64,000 nt of DNA from Loripinus fragilis (GCA_964019695.1 OZ026515.1:135032549-135096548), one strand, 5' to 3'; numbered from the stretch's first letter, positions 43,016 to 55,372 are shown. Numbers and translations: made by a program. Notes: generated from the letters alone by a model not told the origin.

Positions 43016-43449
43016 GTACCATTCTAATGGGCTGGTCCATTTTAATCTCAGGTAGTAGTTAGTTTGTGTGTGTGGAATATTCCACTTTAGAAATTCAGTT
43101 ATTTTTCAATACAAGTATAGTTTTTGTATCTCCGCTGGTTTGTGTCATCTTATTTGTAAGACTGTAAAAGCAGAAGTCTGTAGACCTTGTGTCCAAAACA
43201 GTATACTATTCCAGAATATATGACATAAAATGCTGTTTTGATGTTAACCCTCTCTTCGATTATGGAATGTTCCCTTTGATTTGATACTGTAAGGGAGGAT
43301 GGTCCTTTATATATTTTGAGGGGCCAAAGGTTTGAATTCTCAAATCACATCGTTTTTCATTATTTCTGTCACTGAAGATATGTTATCTGTTTAAGAACAG
43401 TACAGACCCAGGTGTGATGGTGCATATTGCAGCACCCCGCCAGGGTCTG

Positions 43450-43852
43450 CAAGGTTCATACAGGCAAGTTTGAGTAAAATTCAAGGACTTTGCAAGGGCA
43501 TCTAAAGGCTATCCTACAGTTTTGAAGGACTAAAAGTTTAGGGAAAATCCTGATTTAAGTGCTAAAATTCTACTCTTCTGAGAGAATGGAGACATTAGTA
43601 CTGGAAAATTAGTATAAAATTGTTGTGCCTTTATTTGGTGCAGCATTTGCTGCACCAAATCAAGGCACAATAATTTTATACTGATTTAGGTCTCTATCAA
43701 CAGTGTTTAGTCCTACAGAAAATAGTAGAATTCAAGGACTTTTCAAGGCTTTTGAGTGATTTTCATGTACTTTTGAAGGCAGATTTATTGTTCAAGGACT
43801 TTTCAAGAAAGGCCTCTAAATTCAAGTACTTTTTAAGCCTGTGCGAACCCTG
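43450..43852. mobile_element. Palindromic MITE, family M
   Basis: CAAGGTTCATACAGGC start and GCCTGTGCGAACCCTG end, with a perfect 5-bp TSD GTCTG (43445-43449 and 43853-43857). The centre TTTGGTGCAGCATTTGCTGC then ACCAAAT is a long hairpin. TTCAAGGACTTTTCAAGG words repeat in the arms. A second copy is at 53495-53881. Confidence 0.88.
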
Positions 43853-43859
43853 GTCTGTT

Positions 43860-44466
43860 ATGTCAGTAAAGAATATGCTTCAAAGCAACATTCTCTTTAT
43901 ACTGTCACCCATTATAAAATAGTTCTGGATATAACAAAGTTTGGCTCCCAGTATTCAAAATTTTACAAGGAATTCCGAGGGAGATGGTTCTATATCAGAT
44001 AGCAAACAGTGCAGACCCTGATGAATAAACTATGTTCTGCAGCATCTCATTAGTCTATACTGTTTGTCAATACTTGCAGTCAAAAAAAAATCATAAGCAT
44101 AAGTTATTATCATAGATGTTTTACAAAAATTGTAATAAATGTTGTATTTTTTTTATTGTACCACCCATAGACGGCAGCCACAATGAATAGTTTGTCCATA
44201 ATGAAATTATTAAAGGTACAATAATATAGCTTGATCAAATTTAGAATATACATGTAGTAAAGCAAAAATGAATATGTATAACTCATGTGAATCACTACTG
44301 AGAATTACATAAATTGTGAAGTTCCTTTTGAAAACAATATAATGACCTTAGATGATACTCAAGGATTTAGTATTTCCAATTAGGGAAGTACTCAAAACTT
44401 GGTGATGGTTTGTTACCAATAATCAATAAGTTATATACAGATGGTTTTCTATCTCTTTTTTTTTTT
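43860..44466. other. No recognised gene
   Basis: AT-rich; a GCAAACAGTGCAGACCC-type B remnant lies at about 44000. Nothing else was supported. Confidence 0.35.
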
Positions 44467-44654
44467 TGTTTGATTTGATTCTTTACGTCCCAGTCAACAA
44501 TATTTCAGTTATGTCGAGACTGGTCTTCCTGGGTTGAACCATTACTAAGCAAGGATTAATATGTCTTGCTCAAGGAAACAACGCAGTGACGCCGGTGAGG
44601 CTTGAACCCGCAGCCCCTCTGTCTCGAGTCAAGAACTGAGCCAATGTACTCCCT
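44467..44654 (-). mobile_element. tRNA-derived SINE, family S1, internally deleted
   Basis: Tail GTTTGATTTGATTCTTTACG to head GGGAGTACATTGGCTCAG on the minus strand. The A-box region has lost about 14 bp (AAGAACTGAGCC in place of the full box). The TSD is unclear next to a poly-T tract. Confidence 0.85.
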
Positions 44655-44939
44655 ATTTTCTTTTCTCTGCTCAATCTATTTTTTCTAAGTACCTTAACCC
44701 GTAAACAGGTACATTGGCAAACATAATGCAGCATTTCATCAGGGTCTGCACTGTTTGCAAAGGCAAAATAATCTTCAGAGTGATATACAATATTTTTTTG
44801 GAAATTATAACCTGTTAGAATGGACCATCCTGACTTTATTGTATGTAGCTTTATGGAAAATTCTATTGGTCTAAAAAGGGTTAATGTGATGTTTCTGTTT
44901 TCAAATTGGCTACAAAAAGTAAGTAATGGTGCAAAGATC

Positions 44940-45215
44940 AGGAATCGATACAATCAAGTACCACACCAGACCCAGGATACCAATGGGAAAGTGACAAACT
45001 CACAGAAGACACCACAAACGAGAGCCAAGAGGTCAGCCCTTTCCCAGCAGGTGACCACAAAGCACATATAAACAGACACGCACAAAACATAGCAAACAAA
45101 AGACAGAACAAAAACATAAAAGATCCACAAAAGAAGAACCGCCTTGGAACGGTCAGTAAAATATTTTACTGGAGGGCTTAAACCGGTCATAAATGAAATA
45201 TGACAAAAATTGTGA
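44940..45215. repeat. Unclassified sequence, possibly a conserved dispersed repeat
   Basis: The plus strand contains ACCAATGGGAAAGTGACAAA and CGCCTTGGAACGGTCAGTAA followed by AATATTTTACTGG. It is more GC-balanced than its surroundings, and the 101-codon minus frame here (cysteine/valine-rich) is probably not real. I have an uncertain recollection of similar sequence recurring in marine-invertebrate transcripts; the identity is unknown. Confidence 0.35.
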
Positions 45216-45274
45216 AATACGGTATTTAACCATATTAGTGCACATGCTCTTATATGCACACGATGGGTATGATA

Positions 45275-45480
45275 GATGTACTAAAATTTCAAACGCTAGT
45301 TGCTTGCCAAAAAGACCTAGACAACAGGGCAGACCCAGATCAGACAAGTAGTCGGATCAGGGTCTTCGCTGTTTGCTATTCTGACAAGAATTTATTATAT
45401 CCAGCACTGATATCCGCCTTTTTATTGAGAAGAGAAAGAGTAGAGTATTCAAAATTTTAGAACATTTACGGTACTTTATG
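45275..45480. repeat. Repeat family P, uninterrupted copy
   Basis: CTAGTTGCTTGCCAAAAAGA, GATCAGGGTCTTCGCTGTTT, TTCTGACAAGAATTTATTAT and TTTTAGAACATTTACGGTAC match 31090-31560 without the A insertion. Confidence 0.65.
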
Positions 45481-45601
45481 TATTGCCTACACTATATATA
45501 AACTTATGGTTTCAAGTGGAGTAATTTCATTAATTACATACGAATTCAGGATAAAAAAAGTGCTGACTTAATTAGGAACTAAACTGTCTTTAAAAGAAAA
45601 A

Positions 45602-45842
45602 TTGAGCCGTGACATGAGATTTCCAACAATGTGTATGTGCGATCAGCAAAGGCTCAGATCACCCTGCACATACGCGCAGTCTGATCAGAGCCTTTGCTAG
45701 TCACTTGAATATTCTGTGACTGCTAAGCTACTGACCGAACATCATTTGGAGTTTCTAAGCTTAAATGGAGGCTGCAAAGGCTTATCTGAGTCTACACTTT
45801 TCAAAATACCACATTGTTGGAAATCTCAGGTCACAGCTCAAT
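45602..45842. mobile_element. TIR repeat, family N
   Basis: TTGAGCCGTGACATGAGATT start and AATCTCAGGTCACAGCTCAA end. The internal order is reversed relative to the 38574 copy. Confidence 0.8.
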
Positions 45843-46069
45843 TATAGAATTTTATAGTAATTATGGTCACAGTGTACTAATTGGGTCGAACATGGTAAGA
45901 CAGTGAACTTAGTCTGAAATACTTACAATTGCGTGTTGTTATTGTAAGAAGCCATAGAATGCAAAACAAACAGGTACGACAGCACTAAGAATAGAGTTGT
46001 TGAGATCGGAAAAAACATACCATACTATGAACAGAATATTAGAATGAATGATTGAACATTCTAATAAAT

Positions 46070-46306
46070 GGGCCTCGATGCGAGAAAACCTGTCTTCGGG
46101 GGTTTGCGAACACACAGGCGCAGACCAGCCTGCGCATCCGCGCAGTTCGATCAGCGCCTTTGTTGTTCGCTTTTTCGAAAAGAAGCATATGTAAACTTGC
46201 TGCAGCTGAAATTTCAATATTCTAGCTAGTCTCTGTAGCTAAGGAGACTGGTTTGAAACTCGCTTTGTCGGACACCCCGAAGACAGGTTTTCTCGCGACG
46301 AGGCCC
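46070..46306. mobile_element. Family A element, best-preserved copy
   Basis: GGGCCTCGATGCGAGAAAAC start and GGTTTTCTCGCGACGAGGCC then C end, with TSD AAAT (46066-46069 and 46307-46310). The interior has the inverted pair GGCGCAGACCAGCCTGCGCA / GATCAGCGCC and the CTAGCTAGTCTCTGTAGC block. Confidence 0.92.
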
Positions 46307-46409
46307 AAATACAGTAGAGCTTTCTCTGACTGGTTATTGAATTTCAGCTCACTTAGAAGGAGTAACATTTGAGCAGACCTATAGTTGTGAGTGGGTAAGG
46401 AAAAAATGG

Positions 46410-46572
46410 GTTTTCTTATTTCTCAACCAAAACATAAGTTGTGAGTACTCAAACGAAATGTCTCAATGAGATGGTTCTTTTGAGCATCTTAAACATATAT
46501 TAAAATTGATAGGTAAGAAAATATTTACAATTTAATGCTGAAATATTTTGCTTATCTAAACCTGTATATGAG
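46410..46572. mobile_element. Hairpin MITE, family H
   Basis: GTACTCAAACGAAATGTCTC then AATGAGATGGTTCTTTTGAG core and GCTTATCTAAACCTG end. Confidence 0.8.
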
Positions 46573-46722
46573 CCAGTGCAGTCATGAGTTATGGTATGCA
46601 TTGCCCAGACAAGCCTCTCATTCTGCCAGTCTCACCAGAGCTTTCATCTTCTCATGGACTGGTCCATATTTTGTTTTTTGGTCATTTTTCAAACTTTTGC
46701 TATAGTATGGATGTTATTATAT

Positions 46723-46954
46723 GGGCCTCGACGTGTGAAAACCTGTCTTTGTGGTGTGCAAACAAAAAAAGCGCAGACCAGCATGTGCATCCGCCCAGAG
46801 TGATCAGCGCCTTTGTTATTCTCTTTTTGGAAAGTATCATATATAAACTTGCAACAAGCGAAAATTTCATTTATCTTGCTAGTCTCTGTAGCCCAGGAGA
46901 CTGGTTTTTAGTCTCTCTTTGAAACACCGAAGACATGTTTGTCACATCAAGGCC
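46723..46954. mobile_element. Family A element
   Basis: GGGCCTCGACGTGTGAAAAC start and ATGTTTGTCACATCAAGGCC end. The TSD is not clear. Confidence 0.8.
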
Positions 46955-47010
46955 TTTAATGATGCATGATGGATACAGATAACAGCATATAGGTATTATG
47001 ACTAATATAT

Positions 47011-47232
47011 GGTCCTCGATACCAAAAGACCTGTCTTAGGGGGTTGCCGACCATGTGAGGCTAAAACCATCTGCTTAGCTACAGAGACTAGCTATAGACT
47101 ATTCAAATTTAGCTCGTTACAAGTTAACATGATACTTTCCAGTAAGCGAATAACCAAGGTGCTGAGCAGACTGCGCGTCTGCGGCTTTGTTGCTAGCATA
47201 CCCCAAAGACAGGTTTTCTGGCATCAAGGCCC
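47011..47232. mobile_element. Family A element
   Basis: GGTCCTCGATACCAAAAGAC start and ACAGGTTTTCTGGCATCAAG then GCCC end. The flanks ATAT and ATAG agree at 3 of 4 bases. Confidence 0.8.
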
Positions 47233-47364
47233 ATAGGATTGATGACTGCATATTGAAATGGTAAAAAACACTACTATTCTTGATGCTGTGAAGTTTCACT
47301 TTTATATTGTCTTCTGATTTTCTTAAAATAAAATTTTTCAAAAAATTATTTTAGGAATACCATC

Positions 47365-47470
47365 AGAGTGTCAATTGGATCCGGATCAGGTCTGTCACAG
47401 GCCTTATCTGGGTCTTAACTGTTTGCAAAGGTTAGCAGCACATGACACTGGCAGTTAACATCAGTACAGT
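47365..47470. repeat. B1 hairpin core
   Basis: GATCCGGATCAGGTCTGTCA, GGCCTTATCTGGGTCTTAAC and GGTTAGCAGCACATGACACT. Confidence 0.65.
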
Positions 47471-47552
47471 GTTACGGATAACCGTCACATCTTTGTCAAG
47501 TTTCATCAGGTTACAGTGATTGTCTACCTAAATTTCCCTGACTATATAATAT

Positions 47553-47777
47553 GGGCGGCGTCACGACAAAACCTGTCTTCAGGGTTTCCAACAAAGTGAT
47601 ATTCAAATTAGCCTGCTCAGCTACAGAGACAAGCTAGAACATTGAAATTTCGCTTGTAGAATGTCAAGACATTATACTTTTCGTTCAGGGAACAACAAAG
47701 GCGCTGCTCAGACTGCCTGGTCTGCGCCTTTGTTGTTCCCTGAACCCCCGAAGACAGGTTTTCTCTCGTCCAGGCCC
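47553..47777. mobile_element. Family A element
   Basis: GGGCGGCGTCACGACAAAAC start and TTTTCTCTCGTCCAGGCCC end, with TSD ATAT (47549-47552 and 47778-47781). It lies about 130 bp downstream of the amine-oxidase stop codon and so may be in the 3' UTR. Confidence 0.85.
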
Positions 47778-47909
47778 ATATAATGTACATATTGTATGAA
47801 TCAAACAAATATACTGATGATCTTTATATATAAACGTAACACAAACAATAACAATTGAGTACACTTTAAATCTGGATACAACAACCATTAGCTAACGGTG
47901 AAGCTGCCG

Positions 47910-48640
<731 letters not shown>

Positions 48641-49766
48641 GGGGACCAGGGAAGGTTCAGGCCATGCAGCCTGTACATTTCCGTCATTATGCCAGAGCTT
48701 TCACTGCTCGCAAAAACAAAGTAAAGTGTAAGATGACCACCAAGACAAACTATATATCCTCTTAATCCACTAGGTAGCTGAGCATGCTCATTTAACCTTT
48801 TGTGTACTAATGGATTCTTCTGTCTGATTTTATAAACTTGGGATAGTCAATTATATGAATTGTTATAATTTCCAAATTGCAATTCCATTGTTTTTTTTCT
48901 CCGAAGATCATTTTTGTCTGAGAAAAACAGTGTAGAAAATGATGAAATACAGCATTATGCAGCATTTCATCTTGGGTCTCCATACTGTTGCCAAGGTACT
49001 CGTTTTGTAGTAACCCCAGTAAACATATACAAAGAATTAGGAATTGACTTTAAAGTCACTTTAGGCTCATGGGATATTGTATTATATATCTATACCAACC
49101 GACCTGATCTGCATCCAAATTGTTTGCAGAAGAAACAAGGCTTAGCATACAGTTTTTTTTTTATCTGAGCCTTCATCTACATACATACTTTGTGTGCAAG
49201 CAATGAAGGCTCTGGCACGACTGCCTAAATTCAAATTTGTTTAAAATCTGTCATTCTGTTCGTGAGACCAAAAAAAAAAAAAAACTTGACAAAATTAATG
49301 TGCTCTGGTAATTGGCTGGGTGTAACATATGCCACATATTCTAATCTGTGGTGGGCACAAAAACTGCCCAGGCTGGTAGTGTATAATTTACAGTATAGAT
49401 GTATTTAATGTGATTTCTTTACCAATGCGATAATTGCTACATCAATGTAACAAGCTGTTGCAATGTATAGTACGAATAAGTTGTCGACTCTGCAGTTTTC
49501 TCTGATATTAAAAAAATTCTAAAAAATATGTATATCGCTAATCAGCTGTTACGCAGGCCACTGAGGACACCAGATAAGATAGATTATTCTGAAATATCTT
49601 TCTTAAATCCAGACAAACACTAGTTGTGGACACCCAGAAGAACCATCTTACTCACACTGGGTAGTCAGCTAGCAATCTTAAATGCTCTTAACAATCGACG
49701 AATTTAACAGGCTGAAAGCTCTGATTGCATCTTTATATATCATGATGTACATGCAGCATAAATTAA
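48641..49766. other. No recognised gene; inferred intron of the amine-oxidase gene
   Basis: This lies upstream of the terminal exon on the minus strand and is probably intronic. No further amine-oxidase motif was recognised. An 84-codon plus frame at 48914-49168 shows no domain. Confidence 0.4.
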
Positions 49767-49915
49767 GAGCGTAAAATTGTAAATATTTTCTTACCTTTCA
49801 GTTTTAACACATGTTTTGGGTGCTCATTGAGACGGTTCTTTTGAGTACCCACAACATATGTTTTGGTTGAGAAATAAGAAAATTATCTTTTTGGTATGCA
49901 CTCTTAACTTAAGTC
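49767..49915. mobile_element. Hairpin MITE, family H, half-deleted core
   Basis: TTTTGGGTGCTCATTGAGAC joins directly to GGTTCTTTTGAGTACCC, so one arm of the hairpin is lost. Confidence 0.75.
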
Positions 49916-49929
49916 CTGACTATGTACAT

Positions 49930-50250
49930 CACATCAGTATATAGAAGATCTTACATGAGTCCTCATGTTTTATTGAATTTATTAAAGGATTTGAGGATTT
50001 CGCAACGAGTTTAATAAATTCAATAATACAAGAGCATAAATGTTAGATTCTATTTGTCATATGACATTGAGATTACTTTGGAATCTCATTTCTGGCTTTA
50101 AAACGTTATAATTGCGTCATTATGTACGCAACATTGTTATGGACATCATAACCTTTCCTGTAAATCGATAAACCACTAGTGGTTTACAGATTTTATTGCA
50201 TGGCGTTATTTCACTCCCAGACGTGACGTCATATGATAAAATGAGTTAAT
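49930..50250. mobile_element. Repeat family L, inverted copy
   Basis: CTTACATGAGTCCTCATGTT, GTTTAATAAATTCAATAATA, AACCACTAGTGGTTTACAGA and CACTCCCAGACGTGACGTC mirror 26605-26945. Confidence 0.75.
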
Positions 50251-51027
50251 TGACTCTGAGATGAAGAATGAACAATAATGCATGTGTGTGCATGTGTTAG
50301 TAGTAGTACATATATTGGAGCACATGTCATAATTACCATGAATATGGTAGATAAGTATTTATTCAACAAGAAAACAGCTAAAGAAATGGGAACAGATCTT
50401 TAGATCTTTTAAGAGACTTCCTTTCTAAATGACCGATTTGCATGTAACATGATCTTTTGCCATTTCCTAGTTATGTCTTAGTTGTGTATCAATTGATTTT
50501 CACTAAACATGATCGATAATTATAAATATTTGTTTTAGGCATGATTTAGAACTAATACAGGGGAAATCCTGTTTTGTAGCTAGGCCACCTGTATTATTTA
50601 ATCTATCGCCTTTCTCAATATAATTGCGCTAACTCAACATATTTTTGTCATTAATGAAGATGAATTTTTTTTTGTTTTGTTTTTTTCATCCAAAGAGTTA
50701 TGTGATGCGGAGCATGAGCAAGTTTTCATGTCAGTTTCATCCTCAAAGGTTAAGGTCAGTCTAATTTTCTAAACTATCACCTCCTATAATTATTTCTAGT
50801 TCATAAAGCTGCTGAATAAGCAGGTATCATCTTGTTAAAGAATGATTAAATTAATTTATTTTAACAATATAAGTTCTTAAAGTGTAAAGAGTATAGAATT
50901 AGATATCTCATTTTATTCAGCAGGTCATATTTTCCATTAGATTATCATTAATCACATCTAAAGTACAAGCAGCCTATAATACGTACAGACAAATCTGTGA
51001 TATTAGTATGTGCATGACAGAAAACAT
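50251..51027. other. No recognised gene
   Basis: AT-rich sequence. Nothing supported beyond short homopolymers. Confidence 0.35.
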
Positions 51028-51195
51028 ATTTTTCTTATTTCTCAGCCAAAACATATGTTGTGGGTACTCAAAAGAACCGCCTCAATGAGACTGTTCTTTT
51101 GATCACTTGATCACCCAAAACGTATGTTAAAACTAATGGGTAATTTTTTTTACAATTTTACGTTAAAAATTTTGTTTATCTAAAACTGTGATTCT
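51028..51195. mobile_element. Hairpin MITE, family H
   Basis: GGTACTCAAAAGAACCGCCT then CAATGAGACTGTTCTTTTGATC core and AACATATGTTGTGGGTAC arm. Confidence 0.82.
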
Positions 51196-51450
51196 ACAAG
51201 CCATGTGGGGTTGTCATTAGCTAAGGATAATGACATACAGATATGCAGGGTGTGGGTGTGTGAGAGGGGGTGGTGTCAATTTGCTAGTCATATAAATTTC
51301 ACATAGCTAAATCTTGTTTATATCTTGTTTATGATTGATAATTATGTGACAATATGCACTAGACCTGCCACTCAGTGATCAATTCTGTAATGTTAGCGGT
51401 AATTTCACAACGATGAGAGACAAAACTCCCCACAAAATAGTGGGAGACAT

Positions 51451-51572
51451 AAGTAATAGATAATACCATGGGTTGTCCGCCTGTACGTGGAGATAATCAA
51501 CAAGCTTTAGTGAGTGGATTATCTTACGTACAGGTGGACAAACATGTTATTACTATTTCATACCACCTACAT
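51451..51572. repeat. Imperfect palindrome, possible MITE
   Basis: GTAATAGATAATACCATGGG, TTGTCCGCCTGTACGT and GATAATC on the left pair with GATTATC, ACGTACAGGTGGACAA and TTATTACTATTTC on the right. Confidence 0.7.
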
Positions 51573-51864
51573 CAGTGTAGACCTTGAACATCACAAGATA
51601 TTTTGTGCTAAAGTTGGTAAGCGTGGTATTAATATCAATAAAGAGACATTTCATTGTGCACATCAGGATACTTTGAATGAGGGCTAAAACCTCATCTTTT
51701 TGACACATGAAGCATAACATCAGACTTATCTCATCTTGGTATTATACAGTGCTAGAATTATGCATTAACTCTTGGCATGCTACAGGGTAATTTTTCATTC
51801 TTTTCTGTTGTCTGGCAATTTTTTTTTCAACATTAACTTTTTCAGAAAAAATCTTTCTGTAATA

Positions 51865-52069
51865 CAGTAAAACCTGTGTAAAATGGCCACTCTCAAAAAT
51901 AGTAAAAATTGGTTTTCAAGACTATTTATCGCTTAATGCAGGTCAAAAGTATTGCAGAATGTGCCAAAGGGAGCATGCTGCATACTTTCTACTTTCATGA
52001 AGCTACCATTTGTCTTAAAGAGCTTTGTTTTGTCTATTTTTGAGTGGCCATTTTACACAGGTTTTACTG
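51865..52069. mobile_element. TA-flanked MITE, family C
   Basis: CAGTAAAACCTGTGTAAAAT start and ACACAGGTTTTACTG end, with TA at 51863-51864 and 52070-52071. Same length (205 bp) as the 32969 copy. Confidence 0.9.
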
Positions 52070-52242
52070 TACCATCAATTAATGTCAAGTTACCAGCTGA
52101 CATCACTGAGTAGACAAAGAACCATCATGTGTTTTTTGTCTTCAAATGAGACATTAGCAAACAGAGTATTCAGTGCAGAACCTCATCAATGCTATAACTT
52201 GAAAGCCAAAATAAGTGCGTGAAATTTCAACCAGCAAATCAT

Positions 52243-52470
52243 AATACAGTGCAGTCCCTATACGATTGGGGTCCATAAGATATGTACCAAGTTATAAGTA
52301 AAACCTGTTATAAAGGGACACTTTTACAAAGGCATTATAGGAAAATGACCATTTCAGGTCACTTTCCTGTAATTCCACGGTAAAATAATTTGGGAGCTAC
52401 AACATGACCATGTTACATCCAAATCTGTGTTGTAAGAAGGTGTGTTATATAGTGGCTGCACTATATGATG
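52243..52470. mobile_element. Family O element
   Basis: ATACAGTGCAGTCCCTATAC start and TATAGTGGCTGCACTATAT end. The centre GAAAATGACCATTTCAGGTC then ACTTTCC is hairpin-like. Confidence 0.75.
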
Positions 52471-52753
52471 AATTCTAGCCTCGCCGATAGAGTCAATGCT
52501 AAAAAAAGTGATACATCAAACAATAATTCACAGGTTTGAAAGCAGGAGGAAAACGTAGCTAGCTGACTTCATTTGTTACTGCAAAATGATGTCAGTCATG
52601 GTGTTAGATGATGTAACGTTGTTTTTAAACTTGAAAGACATTTCAAATACGCGTAAAGGTATGCAACACAGTCCAACTATTGGCGGGATTTCCTCAGTGA
52701 AGGAAGAAGCTGAAGACTTCAAATGTGTTTCGTCGTTTTTTGTGTGTTAGAAT

Positions 52754-52935
52754 TGAAATAGATCAACTCTTTAGCATCTATTGCATGAATTGTTGAGTAA
52801 TAATTCACTGTTTGTTGGTCAGTTGTACGAAGAACAATCACTCACGCTACACCCTCCTGATTTGATTATTACAACTGACCTCCAAACAGTGAATCATTAC
52901 TTAACAATTCACTGCTAGAGCTGATCTATTTCTTA
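52754..52935. mobile_element. Palindromic MITE
   Basis: GAAATAGATCAACTCTTTAG, GAATTGTTGAGTAATAATTC and GGTCAGTTGTA on the left are mirrored by TACAACTGACC, GAATCATTACTTAACAATTC and GAGCTGATCTATTTC on the right. Confidence 0.8.
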
Positions 52936-53154
52936 AGTAAACCAATTAATCCAACATGCTGACAATAGTTAAATGGAAAGTTCTAGTTGGCATAAATGGC
53001 ATATAAAATGGGAAAGAAAATATCAATATGATTAGATTAGTTTGCTAAATAGGAATTGAAATGAAAATAAACTTTCTGAAATGAGATCTTAATTAGACCT
53101 TTTATTAGTTATAAGAGAGTTTATTTGAATTTTGAGTTTCTGTAAATTTTCCCA

Positions 53155-53400
53155 TTTGACATTTAAGTCACCTGCTGATTATCTAGCTTTGCAAGAATAG
53201 TTTGGACCCAGTTCAGGCATGACAAAATGTCAGGGATAATCTGGATCTAAGATGTAATTGATTGACACCTTAGTATTCCTAGATTAAAAAAAAAAAATTT
53301 GGAAAAAAATCAAAATTTTTTATCAATAAATGATAAAAAAAAACACATGCAAAATCATAACTAAGCATGCATAATTCAGAAGTTTCATAATACATGATTG
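53155..53400. mobile_element. Family B1 element
   Basis: CACCTGCTGATTATCTAGCT, GCATGACAAAATGTCAGG hairpin, and TTGACACCTTAGTATTCC. Confidence 0.65.
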
Positions 53401-53451
53401 AGCATTGAAACCGTTCTTGCATCATACATAGGTTGCAACCATGTTGATCGA

Positions 53452-54063
53452 CTTCTTACCTCTGCATGCTGGCTAATTTTTCATGCCTTTGTTGCAGGGT
53501 TCATATAGGCAAAATCGTGTAAAATTAGAGGACTTTTCAAGGACTTTTTAAAGATTTTCCTACTGTTTTCAAGGACTGAAAATACTGATTAATTTTTACA
53601 CATTAAAATTCTACTTCTGAAATGCTAGAGTCCATTAAAAGATATAAGTTTTAGAAAATCAGTGTAAAATTATGGTGCCTTTATTTGGTGCAGCATATGC
53701 TGCACCAAATAAAGGCATCACAATTTTATACTGATTTAAGCCTCCAAAAACAGTGTTGAATCCTCTTGCAAATGGTAAAATTCAAGGACTTTTCAAGACC
53801 TTTGAGTGTTTTTTAAAGTTTACAGTTTTCTAGGCAAATTTTATTTTCAAGACAGTACTTTTCAAGCCTGTGAGAACCCTGTGTTGTCATCTGCTGACTT
53901 TTTTTCAAAATCAACTCTTTCAAAAATTCTTTCAGGAACACTATCCAAGTGTCAAACGTTTTGGATCTAATAATTGGTTGGTCTTCACGGACTTGGGTTC
54001 AAACTGTTTGCAAAGGTTTATCAACAGACTACAAAAGTTGCCCCTGGAGAGGAAAGAGTTAAA
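53452..54063. mobile_element. Family B1 element split by a family M element
   Basis: TACCTCTGCATGCTGGCTAA on the left joins TGTTGTCATCTGCTGACTTT on the right and ends GAGGAAAGAGTTAA. Confidence 0.8.
53495..53881. mobile_element. Palindromic MITE, family M, nested in B1
   Basis: CAGGGTTCATATAGGC start and GCCTGTGAGAACCCTG end, with TSD TGTTG (53490-53494 and 53882-53886). The centre TTTGGTGCAGCATATGCTGC then ACCAAAT is a perfect hairpin. Confidence 0.92.
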
Positions 54064-54111
54064 TAACAAATGTACTGGTCAGACTGCTTGGAAGTGCCTG
54101 TTGTTAATTAA

Positions 54112-54541
54112 ACCCCCATTCCACTAGACGGTGATTCGGCTAGCTCATGGCGATCTAGGATTTTCTCTAAAATTATTCCAAATCGCCGCGGAAGCATAGA
54201 CAGCCACACCATTTGGGGACTTGACTCTTCCAGTACGCTTCTACATAATGCTTCTACTATGCTTCCGCTACGCTGCTGCTACGATCCCACAACGACAATG
54301 AAGATCTTGTTACGCTTAGTCTACGCTGATGGCGATGAAGCTGCGACCTTGCTATGACCTTGACGATGGAGCTACGCTTTCGTTGCGCTTTTGCATCATT
54401 TCTATATAGAATCTGAAATTCTGATACGCTTCTACTACGGCCTGGGCACTTCTACTGCGCTCTTGCTGTTTCTGCTACGATTCGTGTCATTTTGACCAAA
54501 ATTTCGAATCGTAACGGAATTGCCATCCAGTGGAATTGGGG
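54112..54541. mobile_element. TIR element with CTACGCTT-rich interior
   Basis: CCCCCATTCCACTAGACGGT start and CCATCCAGTGGAATTGGGGG end are inverted. The interior has many variants of GCTACGCT / TTCTACTACG and GCGATGAAGCTGCGAC and is clearly more GC-rich than its flanks. A G-run (about 14) follows the right end. Confidence 0.72.
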
Positions 54542-55191
54542 GGGGGGGGGTAAATGACATGGAATGTTTTCTTGTGGTGTGGTTGCTATCTGACTGGTTG
54601 AATGCTGAATAGTCTTTATTGTGCAGTCTGATAGAAGTCACAAACATGCTTAAAATTTCTCTGAAAACTTAACTAACTCTGTCCTGCTGAACCCGGAGTT
54701 ACCTTTTTTTTTAAAAACAAAACACTGTAGGTCCAGATCAGTTGGCTTCTCACAAAGTCATCTGATTAGTATACAGACTCTTTTTCACTCTGATTGTAAA
54801 CTGCATTCTTATAACTGAAATGCTGCAGATTAACAGGATAAAAATTGGGGAAGAATGTAGTACATAAAAAATAATGAGCATGACAAGGGCTAAGGTATAT
54901 ACAAGGAAGTACTATAGTGTTTCCAGAACTTAAGTGACCCCCGTTTTTTGCTAATCATTCTTTAATGGTGATTTTAATTGAAAAATAAATTAGAGAAATG
55001 AATTAAGATATAGACCGTGTAATTGAAATAATTTTTTCCACATAAATGTGAGTTATTGTATAGGCTGGGATTAGATGGAATTTTGGTGTGTTTTTGCCGC
55101 TCCTCTTTGAATTAGTCCCCAAGTGAACCTAACAATATAAATAAAACATGGCTTATACGGGTCAGTGGAGGTAATTCGTCAGTCCTACAGA

Positions 55192-55372
55192 TAAAAGCGC
55201 GTAACAAAAAATTATATTTCCTATTTCTCAACCAAAAAATATTTGCAAAAAATATTTGGTGTGTACTCAAATAACCATCTCGATGATACGGTTCTTTTGA
55301 GCACCCCAAACACGTGTTTTAGCTCATAAAGACAGTCGCAGCTTCACGCTAAAATTGCTTAACTTGAACAAT
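55192..55372. mobile_element. Hairpin MITE, family H
   Basis: GTACTCAAATAACCATCTCG then ATGATACGGTTCTTTTGAGC core. It carries a local duplication of AAAAAATATTTG. Confidence 0.72.

Noticed and set aside
44954..45259. 101-codon minus-strand frame resembling a membrane protein
   Set aside because: The hydrophobic composition arises from the complement of an A-rich plus strand. There is no start context, domain or splice support.
45939..46217. Minus-strand 92-codon frame and similar frames at 31163-31357, 46584-46922 and 47617-47888
   Set aside because: They are translations of family A transposon copies.
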